Assembly: GCA_903921365.1 (NCBI GenBank)
Contig: CAIXPS010000434.1
Location: 1-33,597, forward strand
Direction: 5' to 3'
DNA length: 33,597 nt
Source: an uncultured bacterium
GTDB taxonomy: Bacteria > Chloroflexota > Anaerolineae > J036 > Brachytrichaceae
In this document: in pieces, positions 33,113 to 33,597 of the stretch
Numbering within the stretch: the stretch's first letter is position 1
Layout of the letters: each line of letters starts with the position of its first letter
Made by a program: the position numbers and the translations under genes
Notes under the pieces: model-generated
The model's input: the letters and a program-made list of their open reading frames with translations, nothing else
Databases searched by the model: none
Told to the model about the DNA's origin: nothing

Positions 33113-33597
33113 ATGTACCCCAAAACAGCGATTATCATCGGCGCAGGCCCGGCTGGACTGACAGCGGCTTACGAACTGCTCCAGCACACCGACATCAAGC
33201 CCATAATCCTTGAAGCCTCCGACCAACTCGGTGGATTGTCGCGCACGGTGAACTACAAAGGCAACCGCATCGATATCGGCGGGCATCGCTTCTTTTCGAA
33301 GTCGGATCGCGTGATGGACTGGTGGTTGAACATGATGCCCATGCAGGCGATGGGGGACGCACAGGATGCGGCGACGATCACCTATCGGCAGCAGAACCGC
33401 ACCGTGGCGCAGCCCGGCGCGACCGCAGGGCCCGACCCGGAGAAGACCGATCTGGTGATGCTGGTGCGACAACGGTTGTCGCGCATCCTGTACCGGCGCA
33501 AGTTTTTCTCGTACCCGGTCAGCTTGAGCATCGACACGATCACCAAGCTGGGCTTTGTATCGATCGGGCGGATCGGCGTGAGCTACATTCTGGCGCG
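33113..33597 (+). CDS. NAD(P)/FAD-dependent oxidoreductase, 5' part (cut by window end)
   Basis: 161 residues are visible and the frame runs off the window. [20 protein letters not shown] holds the dinucleotide-binding GxGxxG at about 10-15. [16 protein letters not shown] follows with the ribose-binding Glu, then [16 protein letters not shown], a pattern typical of amine-oxidase/protoporphyrinogen-oxidase and UDP-galactopyranose-mutase-like enzymes in polysaccharide gene sets. Start ATG at 33113; TTACAATACC about 26 bp upstream is a candidate -10. Specificity cannot be settled without the C-terminus. Confidence 0.8.
   Translation, partial: MYPKTAIIIGAGPAGLTAAYELLQHTDIKPIILEASDQLGGLSRTVNYKGNRIDIGGHRFFSKSDRVMDWWLNMMPMQAMGDAQDAATITYRQQNRTVAQPGATAGPDPEKTDLVMLVRQRLSRILYRRKFFSYPVSLSIDTITKLGFVSIGRIGVSYILA

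Overview
The window looks like a chromosomal segment of a GC-rich (roughly 58-60% by eye) bacterium, most likely a Chloroflexota/Anaerolineae-type organism. This is an inference from gene content (a mevalonate-pathway decarboxylase, many glycoside hydrolases, DUF11/PKD surface protein, CPBP protease, demi-ferritin) and from dispersed short palindromic repeats like those I associate with such genomes. I see no rRNA, tRNA or CRISPR array.

Region 1 (1-2.6 kb) holds a NarL-type response regulator broken by an in-frame TAA, a small DUF1874-like protein, a methyltransferase and a truncated TPR gene. Region 2 (2.6-7.0 kb, minus strand) is a decayed defence island. In transcription order it contains an hsdM with an in-frame internal deletion scarred by a short repeat, an intact fic gene with three operator-like boxes, a chimaera of an hsdM tail and the C-terminus of an AlbA_2/RecG-like protein, a second hsdM tail fragment, a truncated yhcG (DUF1016), and a transposase remnant. 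No hsdS or hsdR is present. Region 3 (7.0-10.0 kb) has grpB, a secreted DUF2690 protein, a GH43-like hydrolase and an HSL-type esterase.

Region 4 (10.0-25.3 kb) is one uninterrupted minus-strand gene array with short gaps: a mevalonate (di)phosphate decarboxylase, a sialidase-like protein, a URO-D-like protein, GH36, GH35, a DUF11/PKD surface protein, an NAD epimerase, an LDH2-type dehydrogenase, a GH63/GH37-like glucosidase and a mandelate-racemase-type dehydratase. Together with the plus-strand GH43-like enzyme and esterase it reads as a glycan-degradation locus whose last genes could oxidise and dehydrate the released sugars. No transporter or regulator for it is visible here.

Region 5 (25.5-33.6 kb) has divergently oriented hyuA, a vapBC pair bracketed by two perfect palindromes, a Tat-exported DUF362 protein with a hairpin/T-run terminator, a demi-ferritin, a membrane-anchored protein, ybaK, coaE, a CPBP protease, and the start of an FAD-dependent oxidoreductase cut by the window edge.

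Repeats are a recurrent theme: a GATGTC...GACATC palindrome family, a CTCTAC...GTAGAG palindrome family, a PLPRGEG-coding repeat inside hsdM and a 39-bp tandem repeat inside the GH36 gene. Several of them sit in frame inside coding sequence.
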